Origin: CALJIC01 sp039805565
Lineage (GTDB): Bacteria; Chloroflexota; Chloroflexia; Chloroflexales; Roseiflexaceae
Direction of reading: 5' to 3'
DNA length: 17,577 nucleotides
NCBI GenBank assembly: GCA_039805565.1
Contig: JBDLTZ010000314.1
Coordinates: 1-17,577, forward strand
The notes under the pieces are model-generated. The model did not search any database. It saw only the letters and a program-made list of their open reading frames with translations, and was not told the DNA's origin. A program made the position numbers and the translations under genes. Positions 1-5,812 of this stretch are shown here, piece by piece. Each line of letters begins with the position of its first letter. Position 1 is the stretch's first letter.

Positions 1-227
1 CCCCCGCAATGTGTGCCCTACCAGACCGACGTCCCGAAGTTGCCGGAGGAGCCAGGGCATGGGTGATCACGTGCCAGATGCGTTGTCGCCGACCGGGTTG
101 ATCTGCTGGGCGGGCCGGTGCTCGTTCCGGCATCTTCGGCATATCCGATACGCTGCTGCACCGTTTGGGGTCGAGGGGCGCAGCCCCCGCCGGGGGAGTT
201 CAGAGGGGCCGCGGCCGGTCCCTCTGG
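1..227. other. Left-edge region without a recognisable gene
   Basis: I see no convincing coding sequence here. Open frames exist on both strands, but they are proline/arginine-rich GC artefacts without a ribosome binding site or known motif. Positions 201-226 can fold into a hairpin (CAGAGGG at 201-207 with CCCTCTG at 220-226, and partial GC pairing inside). CCCCCGCCGGGGG lies just before it at 184-196. Both are downstream of the minus-strand pruA, so they could help end or process that transcript, but neither has a clear T-tract. A short minus-strand start at position 60 running off the left edge cannot be judged from 20 codons. Confidence 0.4.
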
Positions 228-362
228 GCGGGGCACGGGGCGCAGCCCCCACACCAGGGCCGAGGGGCGCAGCCCTCACACCAGGGCCTAGGGGCGCAGC
301 CCTCGCACCAGGGCCGAGGGGCGCAGCCCCCGCACCAGGGCCGAGGAGAGCTACCCCCGCTC
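228..362. repeat. 27-bp tandem repeat, about five copies, reaching into the pruA stop codon
   Basis: Copies lie at 228-254 (diverged), 255-281, 282-308, 309-335 and 336-362 (diverged, about five mismatches to its neighbour). Each good unit carries GGGGC-GCA-GCCC(C/T), a small stem-loop core, between CAGGGCC and a CAC/CGCAC end. The last copy overlaps the final codons and TAG stop of pruA on the minus strand. An isolated core copy (GAGGGGCGCAGCCCC) also occurs near 174-188. The array is directly downstream of pruA, so the RNA would be a chain of short hairpins. Confidence 0.85.
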
Positions 363-1904
363 AGCGATGCTCTTCCCCTGAAGGAACAGCATCACGTAGT
401 CCGGCCCGCCCGCCTTCGAGTCCGTGCCCGACATGTTGAATCCACCGAACGGGTGCGCCCCCACCATCGCGCCGGTGATCTTGCGGTTCAGGTACAGGTT
501 ACCAACGTGGAACTCCTCGCGCGCGCGCGCCAGGCGCTCCGACACCTGCGAGTAAACGCCGCCCGTCAGGCCGTACTCGGTGTTGTTGGCGATCGCCAGC
601 GCCTCGTCGAAGTCCTTCGCCTTGATGAAGGCCAGCACGGGGCCGAAGATCTCCTCCTGCGAGAGCCGTGAGTCCGGCGCCACATCCGCCACGATCGTGG
701 GCGGCACGAAGTAGCCCGTCCCCTGCGGCGCGTCGCCGCCCAGCACCACGCGCCCCTCCTGTCGCCCGATGTCAATGTACTCGCGGATCTTATCGCGCGA
801 GCGGCCGTCGATCACCGCGCCCATGAACGTCCCGCGCTCGGAGGGGTCGCCCACAGTCAGGCCCCCGGCGCGCTCCACCACGCGGTCGAGCAGCTCATCG
901 TACACCTGGCCCACCGCCACCACGCGCGAGCATGCCGAGCACTTCTGGCCCTGGAAGCCGAAGGCCGAGGCCACGATCCCCTCGCTGGCCGCGCCCAGGT
1001 CGGCCGTCTCGTCCACCACGATCGTGTCTTTGCCGCCCATCTCGAGCACCGTGCGCTTGAGCCAGAGCTGGCCGGGGTGGACCTTGGCGGCGCGCTCGTA
1101 GATGCGCAGCCCCACCTCCTTCGAGCCGGTGAAGGCGATGAAGCGTGTCAGCGGGTGGTCCACCAGCGCGTCGCCGACGCTGCCGCCCGGGCCGGGGAGG
1201 TAGCTCACCACGCCCGCGGGCAGGCCGGCGGCCTCGAGCACCTCCATAAACTTGGCCGCGATAATCGGCGAGGTCGAGGCCGGCTTGAGCACGATCGTGT
1301 TGCCGGCCACCACCGGCGCCACCGTCAGGCCCACCATGATCGCCAGCGGGAAGTTCCACGGCGGGATGGCCACGCCCGCGCCGAGCGGCACGTAGCGTAG
1401 CGCGCCGCGCTCGCCCGGCATCTGCACGGGCAGCTCCGGCGGCGCATCCAGCCGCAGCATCTCGCGGGCGTAGTACTCGCAGAAATCAATCGCCTCGGCC
1501 ACGTCGGAGTCGGCCTCCGCCCAGCTCTTGCTGACCTCGTAGATGATCCAGGCGCACAGCTCGAGCTTGCGGCGCCGCATCTCTTCGGCGGCGCCGAACA
1601 GCACCTCCGCGCGCTCGGCGGCCGGGACCGTGCGCCAGGTCTGGAAGCGCTCGTGGGCCGCGGCGACGGCGCGCTGGGCGTGCTCCACGGTGGCGCTCGC
1701 GGCGTAGCCCACCACCTCGTCGGGCCTGGCGGGGTTCACCGAGGCGATTGTCTTCTCGGTGGTGATGCGCTCGCCGGCCACGATCAGCGGGTAGGTGCGC
1801 CCGAGCTGCGCGCGGACATCGGCCAGCGCCTGCTCCATCGCCGCCGCGTTCGCCGGGTCGCCGAAATCAGTGAAAGGCTCGTTACGAAAGGCAGAAAGGG
1901 TCAT
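351..1904 (-). CDS. pruA: L-glutamate gamma-semialdehyde dehydrogenase (1-pyrroline-5-carboxylate dehydrogenase)
   Basis: This 517-residue protein is a full-length aldehyde dehydrogenase of the PruA/RocA type. It oxidises glutamate-gamma-semialdehyde to glutamate with NAD, the second step of proline degradation, in the cytoplasm. The visible motifs are the NAD-binding IPPWNFPLAI (180-189) and VLKPA (205-209), FTGSKEVG (258-265), the general-base Glu288 in LEMGGKD, the catalytic Cys322 in GQKCSACSR, and EEIFGPV (417-423). The C-terminal HPFGGFNMSGTDSKAGGPDY segment is typical of P5C dehydrogenases rather than generic ALDHs. The ATG start follows an AGGGGGG-type ribosome binding site by a few bases and gives the family length. 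No proline dehydrogenase gene is in the window. The last codons and the stop lie inside a tandem-repeat copy. Confidence 0.96.
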   Translation of the reverse strand: MTLSAFRNEPFTDFGDPANAAAMEQALADVRAQLGRTYPLIVAGERITTEKTIASVNPARPDEVVGYAASATVEHAQRAVAAAHERFQTWRTVPAAERAEVLFGAAEEMRRRKLELCAWIIYEVSKSWAEADSDVAEAIDFCEYYAREMLRLDAPPELPVQMPGERGALRYVPLGAGVAIPPWNFPLAIMVGLTVAPVVAGNTIVLKPASTSPIIAAKFMEVLEAAGLPAGVVSYLPGPGGSVGDALVDHPLTRFIAFTGSKEVGLRIYERAAKVHPGQLWLKRTVLEMGGKDTIVVDETADLGAASEGIVASAFGFQGQKCSACSRVVAVGQVYDELLDRVVERAGGLTVGDPSERGTFMGAVIDGRSRDKIREYIDIGRQEGRVVLGGDAPQGTGYFVPPTIVADVAPDSRLSQEEIFGPVLAFIKAKDFDEALAIANNTEYGLTGGVYSQVSERLARAREEFHVGNLYLNRKITGAMVGAHPFGGFNMSGTDSKAGGPDYVMLFLQGKSIAERG

Positions 1905-1942
1905 AGGTCCCCCCTGTTCACGAGATCCTGCTGAGTCCTCGC

Positions 1943-1948
1943 ATTATA
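1943..1948 (-). promoter_or_regulatory. Probable -10 element of pruA
   Basis: TATAAT reads on the minus strand 39 bases upstream of the pruA ATG. No good -35 hexamer is visible at 16-18 bases (the sequence there is GC-rich), so the assignment rests on the perfect -10 and its position. Confidence 0.5.
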
Positions 1949-2098
1949 CAACCTCGGCTCCTGGCCGTCCCAGCATGGTGATCGGCGTCAGCGCGTACGG
2001 CAGCATATGCTGGCTCACGATGCGCGGCGAACGGCGCGGCGTCGTCAGTCAGGAACGCATGGTGGGCCCCTCTGTCAAGGCACAGATGTGAGCGGTTT

Positions 2099-2392
2099 TC
2101 AGTTGATGCGGTGCTTGATCACCACTTCCCCCGGCGGTGGCGGCACCGGCGTGAATACAAGCTTGCCCGACGCAGGTGCAAGAGCGCCGCTTGGGTGCGC
2201 AGCGGCACGTCGGTCGCGGCACGGTCGACCAGCGCCAACCGCTCCCCGTGCCTCAGGCCAGCAACTTTTACAGAATATTGACCTGCGTCGTGAGGCGGCC
2301 CATTTTGGCGTACAGCTCCTTGAGCTGCTTCTGGTAGGCCGCCTCCGCATCCGTGAACGTGTCCCGACGGCGGAGCTGTAAGACGTTTTCAT
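2099..2392 (-). pseudogene. IS3-family transposase remnant (orfA end and orfB start)
   Basis: Read on the minus strand, one frame gives FTDAEAAYQKQLKELYAKMGRLT (about 2350-2280), the coiled-coil C-terminus typical of IS3-family OrfA. It then meets a TAA stop at 2270-2268. Just beyond, another frame gives ERLALVDRAA...LRTQAALLHLRRASLYSR, typical of the start of OrfB. After a further frame change comes PVPPPPGEVVIKHRI, where intact elements read on into the DDE domain. The N-terminal helix-turn-helix of OrfA is deleted, since a putative start near 2390 joins straight to the coiled coil, and the whole catalytic domain is missing. This is an old, inactive fragment. The exact IS subgroup and the terminal inverted repeats cannot be assigned by eye. 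Confidence 0.75.
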
Positions 2393-2460
2393 ACGACTAT
2401 TCTACCGAACCCAGCTCGCCTGCGTGTCTCAATACTTGGGTCCACTATAGTTCCGCCACA

Positions 2461-2766
2461 TCAGAGCGAGAAGAATTTATCCATGCGGAGCTGCTTGAAG
2501 AGCGCCAGCGGCTGGTCTCGCGCGTTGATAATCTGGACCTGGCCACCACTCGCGCGCACGCTCCTGTGGAGCAAGACCAGTGCACCGACACCGGAACTGT
2601 CAATCTGGTTGAGCCCACTGAGATCGACTACCACATGCGTGCGTCGTTCTTGGAGCAGCTTGTCGATGGATTGGCTGAGCTTGGGCGTGTCGTTGACATC
2701 GAGCGCCCCTGCGATACGAAGGATGGAGCGATCACCGTCGTCGGTACGAGTAACGTCGATGGCCAT
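2461..2766 (-). CDS. STAS-domain anti-sigma factor antagonist
   Basis: This 101-residue single-domain protein has the fold signature of SpoIIAA/RsbV-type anti-anti-sigma factors. It has an N-terminal beta strand pair (ILRIAGALDVNDTPKL), HVVVDLSGLNQIDSSGVGALV (44-64) with the regulatory phospho-serine motif DSSG (Ser57/Ser58), and a C-terminal GGQVQIINARDQPLALFKQLRMDKFF. Such proteins bind anti-sigma kinases and release a sigma factor; phosphorylation of the Ser switches them off. The start is the ATG at 2766 because AAGGAGGTG stands seven bases upstream; the frame is open further upstream, but that part is not STAS-like. No partner kinase or sigma factor is next to it. It sits between two transposase remnants, so it may have been moved here or cut off from its partners. 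Confidence 0.9.
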   Translation of the reverse strand: MAIDVTRTDDGDRSILRIAGALDVNDTPKLSQSIDKLLQERRTHVVVDLSGLNQIDSSGVGALVLLHRSVRASGGQVQIINARDQPLALFKQLRMDKFFSL

Positions 2767-2841
2767 TGGAGCACCTCCTTGTTGAAAGGAAACATGGTCG
2801 CGTCGAGGTGTGTCCGAGAAAGAATGAACGTCGGCCAGTGA

Positions 2842-3135
2842 TATGAAAGACGCCATCGTACTCACCTGAGCAACCCGGGGCGGCTTACTCGATTGCTGCT
2901 CGCCACCGCGCTCGCATATCTGTGGGTGGTCTACTTGGGTGTGATTGGGCGACGTGATGCGCGACGCAAGCCGATCCATCGGCCGGGCCGCTGTGATCTC
3001 AGCCTATTCTCGCTTGGGCTGCGCTTGCTCGCCTACTGTCTGCGCCACCGCCACCCGCTCCCGCGTGCCGTGCCCAAGCCGCTTGCTGTTGCTCGTCTCA
3101 GAGCGCTCACATGTTCTGTACGGCAGCGAAGTTGA
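2842..3135 (+). pseudogene. C-terminal remnant of an IS4-like DDE transposase
   Basis: The plus-strand frame reads HLSNPGRLTRLLLATALAYL, then WVVYLGVI and later HRPGRCDLSLFSLGLRLLAY. This matches the conserved tail of IS4-superfamily transposases, where a late helix (LLLA..LAYLW..YLG) precedes HR.DRCDLSLFQLGL. There is no ATG start, the frame opens only after a TGA at 2839-2841, and all catalytic DDE segments are missing, so only the last 80 or so residues survive. It lies between the STAS and EVE genes and accounts for most of the gene-poor stretch from 2767 to 3157. I recognise this from family memory and have not run a search. Confidence 0.65.
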
Positions 3136-3157
3136 GATTACTAAGAGAATACTGGGC

Positions 3158-3574
3158 CTACATCGGCTCGCCGGCCATTGCGAGCAGGCGCGCCCACTGC
3201 TCCGGAGTGACCGGCACCACCGAGAGGCGGCCCTGCCGCACGAGCGCGAAGTCCGCGAAGATCGGGTCGGCCTTGACGTCGGCAAGGGTCACGGGGCGGG
3301 GCAGCGAGCGCAGCGGGCGCACATCCACCACCAGGAGCTTGGGGTCGTCGCCGCGCGGGTCGGGGTAGACGGCAGTGAGCACCTCAGCCAACCCCACGGC
3401 ACGGCGCTCGTCGCCGGTGTGGTAGATCAGCGCCAGGTCACCGGGCTGCATGGCGCGCATGTGCTTTAGCGCGGCGTTGTTGGCTACGCCGTCCCACACC
3501 GCCCGCCCGTCACGCTCGAGATCGGCGAAGGAGTAGTCGTCCGGCTCGGTCTTGAGGAGGTAGAAGTTCGTCAT
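3158..3574 (-). CDS. EVE domain-containing protein (PUA-like fold)
   Basis: This 138-residue protein is a complete EVE domain (COG2947). The marks are FYLLKTEPDDYSFADLE (4-20), WDGVANNAALKHMRAMQPGD (27-46, usually WDGVRN..A...LR.M..GD), LIYHTGDERRAVGLAEV (49-65), and the closing LSVVPVTPEQWARL (117-130). EVE domains have a PUA-like fold with an aromatic cage, and several bind modified bases in DNA or RNA, but a role for this stand-alone version is not known. Its ATG is one base after the stop of the upstream FHA gene, so the two are almost certainly co-transcribed and translationally coupled. No restriction or modification gene is nearby. Confidence 0.92.
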   Translation of the reverse strand: MTNFYLLKTEPDDYSFADLERDGRAVWDGVANNAALKHMRAMQPGDLALIYHTGDERRAVGLAEVLTAVYPDPRGDDPKLLVVDVRPLRSLPRPVTLADVKADPIFADFALVRQGRLSVVPVTPEQWARLLAMAGEPM

Positions 3575-3575
3575 A

Positions 3576-4538
3576 TCAGTCGTTCAGTCTTTCCAGCCGC
3601 ATGCGCGTCACTCCCATCCGCAGCACGGCGCCCGGCGCGAGCACCTGCTCGGCGCCGCGCAGGTGCTGCTCCTGCCCATCGGAGCGGACAATCCAGGTGC
3701 CGTTCTTGCTGGTGTCGCGCAGGCGCACGGCCTCGTCATCGCCACACAGGAGCAGCGCGTGGTCGCTCGAGATCAGGTCGTCGCCGCCGATGGCTACCCG
3801 GCGCTCATAGCGCCGCGCGGTGCGGCGGCGCCCCACCACAGTCTCGCCCTCGGGGAGGGGCACCGCCTCGCCGGCGCGCTCGCCGTCCAGCAGGCGCAGG
3901 GCGAAGCGCGCCGGCGCGAGGTCGAACAGCATGCGTCCGCCATCGACCCACAGCCGGCCGCCGAAGACGTGCTCTGCAACGGCGCGCATCTGCTCCTCGG
4001 TCAGCTCGACGCCGCTCGAGACCATGGCGGCCACGCCGGCCAGCTCGTCCAGCCCGAGCACCTTGAGCCCCTGGCGGTGGTCGTCGATGTCGAGCGAGAT
4101 GCGCGAGTCAGGATGAATGGCAGGGAAGAGGACAACGGCGCCAAGGATGCGCGGAGCACGGGGCACCCCCCAGCGGTCGAGGGGGTCGCGCAGGCGTAGG
4201 GCCACGGCGTCGCGGGCGGCGCGCGCCACGTCGAGCGGCGAGGGTCCAGGGAGCGGGGGGGTAGCGCCGCCGAGGCCGCGCCACGGCCGACCGGGGAGCG
4301 CCTCGATCGGGCCGTCGAAGGTGCGGAGCGTCCCGGCGAGCAGCGCGCGCGGGCGCAGCAGGAGCAGGTCCACACCCGCGGAGGAGGGGCCGGCCGCGAC
4401 GTTCAGCAGCGCGACGGTGGGCGCCGGCTGGTTGGCCTGGCGGAGGTGGGCGTAGATGTCGAGCGCACGCTCGCGCAGCACCCAGCGATCCCCCGCAGAC
4501 GCAGGGATCCCCCCGATGTAGATTTGCGTGGTGGCCAC
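3576..4538 (-). CDS. FHA domain protein with a degenerate NERD-like N-terminal region
   Basis: This protein has 320 residues. The C-terminal 100 residues (about 214-316) form a forkhead-associated domain that binds phosphothreonine peptides: VVGRR (234-238), ISSDHALL (256-263) and DTSKNGTW (275-282) hold the usual Gly-Arg, Ser-x-x-His and Asn-Gly positions. The first 200 residues resemble the layout of a NERD nuclease-like domain: VDLLLL (56-61), a following strand, GRPW (83-86), a PLDVARAARDAVALRL helix (101-116), VVLFPA (135-140) and a LKVLGLDEL stretch (158-166). The expected E-x-K is T-L-R (70-72), so nuclease activity is doubtful. There are no membrane segments. The start is GTG at 4538, with GGAG eight bases upstream. 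It is the first gene of a two-gene unit with the EVE gene and divergent from the LIM/peptidase gene. A Ser/Thr kinase partner would be expected elsewhere. Confidence 0.85.
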   Translation of the reverse strand: MATTQIYIGGIPASAGDRWVLRERALDIYAHLRQANQPAPTVALLNVAAGPSSAGVDLLLLRPRALLAGTLRTFDGPIEALPGRPWRGLGGATPPLPGPSPLDVARAARDAVALRLRDPLDRWGVPRAPRILGAVVLFPAIHPDSRISLDIDDHRQGLKVLGLDELAGVAAMVSSGVELTEEQMRAVAEHVFGGRLWVDGGRMLFDLAPARFALRLLDGERAGEAVPLPEGETVVGRRRTARRYERRVAIGGDDLISSDHALLLCGDDEAVRLRDTSKNGTWIVRSDGQEQHLRGAEQVLAPGAVLRMGVTRMRLERLND

Positions 4539-4575
4539 GCGCTATCTCCGTACGACACAGGTGAGCGACGTGACG

Positions 4576-4604
4576 ATGATAGCTCAGGTGCGGCGGGAGC
4601 GCAA
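4576..4604 (-). promoter_or_regulatory. Promoter of the FHA-EVE unit
   Basis: TTGCGC (minus strand, 4604-4599) and TATCAT (4581-4576) are separated by 17 bases, 38 bases before the GTG start. The same -35 hexamer TTGCGC is used by the divergent plus-strand promoter about 20 bases away. Confidence 0.6.
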
Positions 4605-4625
4605 GGAGCGGAGCCGGCGCCTGCC

Positions 4626-4655
4626 TTGCGCCCCGCCCCGACGGCGTGGTATGCT
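4626..4655 (+). promoter_or_regulatory. Promoter of the LIM/DA1-like peptidase gene
   Basis: TTGCGC at 4626-4631 and TATGCT at 4650-4655 are 18 bases apart. The -10 is extended by TGG at 4647-4649. The start codon at 4690 lies 34 bases downstream. Confidence 0.6.
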
Positions 4656-4689
4656 GCCAGCACGAGATCCGCGCAGAGCCCAGCGACCT

Positions 4690-5412
4690 ATGACCACCGC
4701 ACCACAGCCGCCCGCATCGCCCACGAGCCGCGTCCACTGCGCAGCGTGCGGCGCACTGTTGTCGGCCGGATACTACTACATCAGGGGGCGTCCGGAGCGC
4801 TACTGCCGCCGCTGCTGGGATGAGCGGCCGAGATGCGACTCGTGCAGGGCGCCAGTGGGCGAGCGCCACTGGCGGCTGCATGACGGGCGGATACACTGTG
4901 AGCGCTGCCACGCTACAGCCGTCTACGATCCGCAGGAGGCGCGGCGGCTGTTCGAGCAGACGGTCGGGGCGATTGTGGCGCAGCTGGGGCTGGGCCTGCG
5001 CGAGGGCGTGGTGTTCCGCCTGGTGGACGCGCCGACGATCGCGCGGGTGCGAGCAAGCGGCGGCGGCACCCACCCACCCGAGGAGACGACGCTGGGGCTC
5101 TACCAGTGGGACGGGCGCGCAAGCGCGATCTACATGTTGCACGGCCTGCCGCGCCTGCTGTTCCGCACTGTGGTGGCGCACGAGTACGGCCACGCGTGGC
5201 AGGGGGAAAACTGCTCGCTCGAGATGGACGAGGCGCGCCGTGAGGGGTTCGCCGAGTGGGTGGCCTACCGCCACCTGCTGTACCTGGGATGCACCAAGGC
5301 CGCCGCGCAACTGCTGGCCTCGAACCATCCCTACCGGCCCTTCCTCGAGCAGATGCTGGCGCTCGAGGCGGCGGCAGGTCCCGCGGGGGTTATACGGAGT
5401 CTTGAGTCGTGA
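4690..5412 (+). CDS. LIM-like zinc-finger/HExxH metallopeptidase resembling DA1
   Basis: The 240-residue protein has two parts. Residues 17-73 hold four CxxC pairs (Cys17/20, 39/42, 49/52, 70/73), enough for two treble-clef zinc sites as in a LIM domain, though the gap between the second and third pairs is six residues instead of the usual two. Residues 80-200 form a zinc peptidase: HEYGHAW (164-170) gives the HExxH motif, and EGFAEWVAYRHL (185-196) supplies the likely third ligand Glu185. The order LIM, then HExxHAW, then EG....A is that of plant DA1 ubiquitin-activated peptidases. There is no signal peptide or TM segment. The ATG at 4690 was chosen because upstream codons are low-complexity Arg-rich and a promoter sits at 4626-4655. 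The last residues SLES are encoded by a heptamer repeat. The substrate is unknown. Confidence 0.82.
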   Translation: MTTAPQPPASPTSRVHCAACGALLSAGYYYIRGRPERYCRRCWDERPRCDSCRAPVGERHWRLHDGRIHCERCHATAVYDPQEARRLFEQTVGAIVAQLGLGLREGVVFRLVDAPTIARVRASGGGTHPPEETTLGLYQWDGRASAIYMLHGLPRLLFRTVVAHEYGHAWQGENCSLEMDEARREGFAEWVAYRHLLYLGCTKAAAQLLASNHPYRPFLEQMLALEAAAGPAGVIRSLES

Positions 5413-5442
5413 GCCATGAGCGGCATTCAAGACTCAAGACTC
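5397..5442. repeat. Heptamer repeat family 1, inverted pair between convergent ORFs
   Basis: GAGTCTTGAGTC (5397-5408) is the exact reverse complement of GACTCAAGACTC (5431-5442). Each arm is made of 7-bp units (GAGTCTT, GAGTCGT, GAGCCAT and their complements). The stop codons of the plus-strand peptidase (5410-5412) and of the minus-strand small ORF (5427-5429) both lie inside, so both proteins end in SLES. The arms could pair as a 12-bp stem with a 22-base loop in either transcript. Confidence 0.9.
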
Positions 5443-5630
5443 AACAGGACTGCCGCACCACCAGACGCGCCGGAGTAGTCACGCGCCGGCAGACCGCGCC
5501 TGCGTGTCTCGGCCAGGAGCGTCAGCGCGTCCCAGCCGAGCTGGAAGGCCAACTGCCGCACCTCGGTGCGCTGCTGCGTACGGCCCGCGCCCCGTCCCTG
5601 GGCGTCGTGCGTGCGGTTCTGGGAGACCAT
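5427..5630 (-). CDS. Small hypothetical protein, 67 residues
   Basis: I do not recognise this ORF. It starts at the ATG at 5630, preceded by AAAGGTG about nine bases upstream. The product is MVSQNRTHDAQ... followed by a stretch that looks helical (EVRQLAFQLGWDALTLLAETR, about residues 24-44) and a Gly/Ala-rich tail ending in SLES, which comes from the heptamer repeat. It is soluble by appearance, with no Cys or metal motif. It converges on the peptidase gene and is divergent from the glycosyltransferase gene. The amphipathic core and plausible ribosome binding site argue for a real gene; the short length and GC-rich context argue against. It may be a truncated fragment of a longer DNA-binding or helical protein. 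Confidence 0.4.
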   Translation of the reverse strand: MVSQNRTHDAQGRGAGRTQQRTEVRQLAFQLGWDALTLLAETRRRGLPARDYSGASGGAAVLLSLES

Positions 5631-5634
5631 TTTT

Positions 5635-5656
5635 TGATACACCTTTATGATACACC
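5635..5656. repeat. Direct repeat TGATACACC, two copies 13 bases apart
   Basis: TGATACACC occurs at 5635-5643 and 5648-5656, immediately upstream of the small minus-strand ORF. On that strand the first copy overlaps the apparent ribosome binding site AAAGGTG. The spacing of just over one helical turn would suit a protein binding site. No regulator can be named. Confidence 0.4.
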
Positions 5657-5660
5657 CCGC

Positions 5661-5687
5661 GCCGCCGCCCCACGTTGGGGCGGCGGC
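5661..5687. other. Perfect 12-bp GC-rich hairpin
   Basis: GCCGCCGCCCCA (5661-5672) pairs perfectly with TGGGGCGGCGGC (5676-5687) across a 3-base loop. No T-tract follows on either strand, so it is not a standard intrinsic terminator. It sits between the divergent small ORF and the glycosyltransferase promoter at 5702, where it could insulate the two units or be a protein-bound cruciform. Confidence 0.75.
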
Positions 5688-5701
5688 ACGGCATCATCGG
5701 C

Positions 5702-5707
5702 TATAAT
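5702..5707 (+). promoter_or_regulatory. Probable -10 element of the glycosyltransferase gene
   Basis: A perfect TATAAT lies 105 bases before the start codon. The only -35-like hexamer, TTGGGG at 5675-5680, is 21 bases away and inside the hairpin, so the -35 is uncertain. The stretch 5708-5812 would be a long 5' leader, in which I see no recognisable riboswitch. Confidence 0.45.
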
Positions 5708-5812
5708 AACGAGCAGTGCACTCGGTCCTCGCGGCGTGTCGAGAACCCCGCATCCGTCGAGAACGCGGTCGTCGGGCGCGCGGCGTAGCTTCAGGAGCCA
5801 GCAAAAAGGCGC

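Noticed and set aside
1..439. Plus-strand reading frames across the 27-bp tandem repeat (GAAPTPGPR-type protein repeats)
   Set aside because: The repeat is open in several frames because 27 is a multiple of 3 and stop codons are rare. There is no ribosome binding site, and the frames run antisense into pruA.
2258..2275. Programmed frameshift in the IS3 remnant
   Set aside because: The element has an in-frame TAA and further frame breaks and lacks the catalytic domain, so the disruption is decay, not programmed frameshifting.
4108..5430. 440-codon minus-strand frame across the FHA start, shared promoter region and LIM/peptidase gene
   Set aside because: It reads through divergent promoters and antisense to a motif-bearing gene. 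Its composition is Arg/Ala/Pro artefact.
5661..5687. Intrinsic terminator
   Set aside because: The stem is excellent, but no T-tract follows on either strand, and the flanking genes are transcribed away from it.
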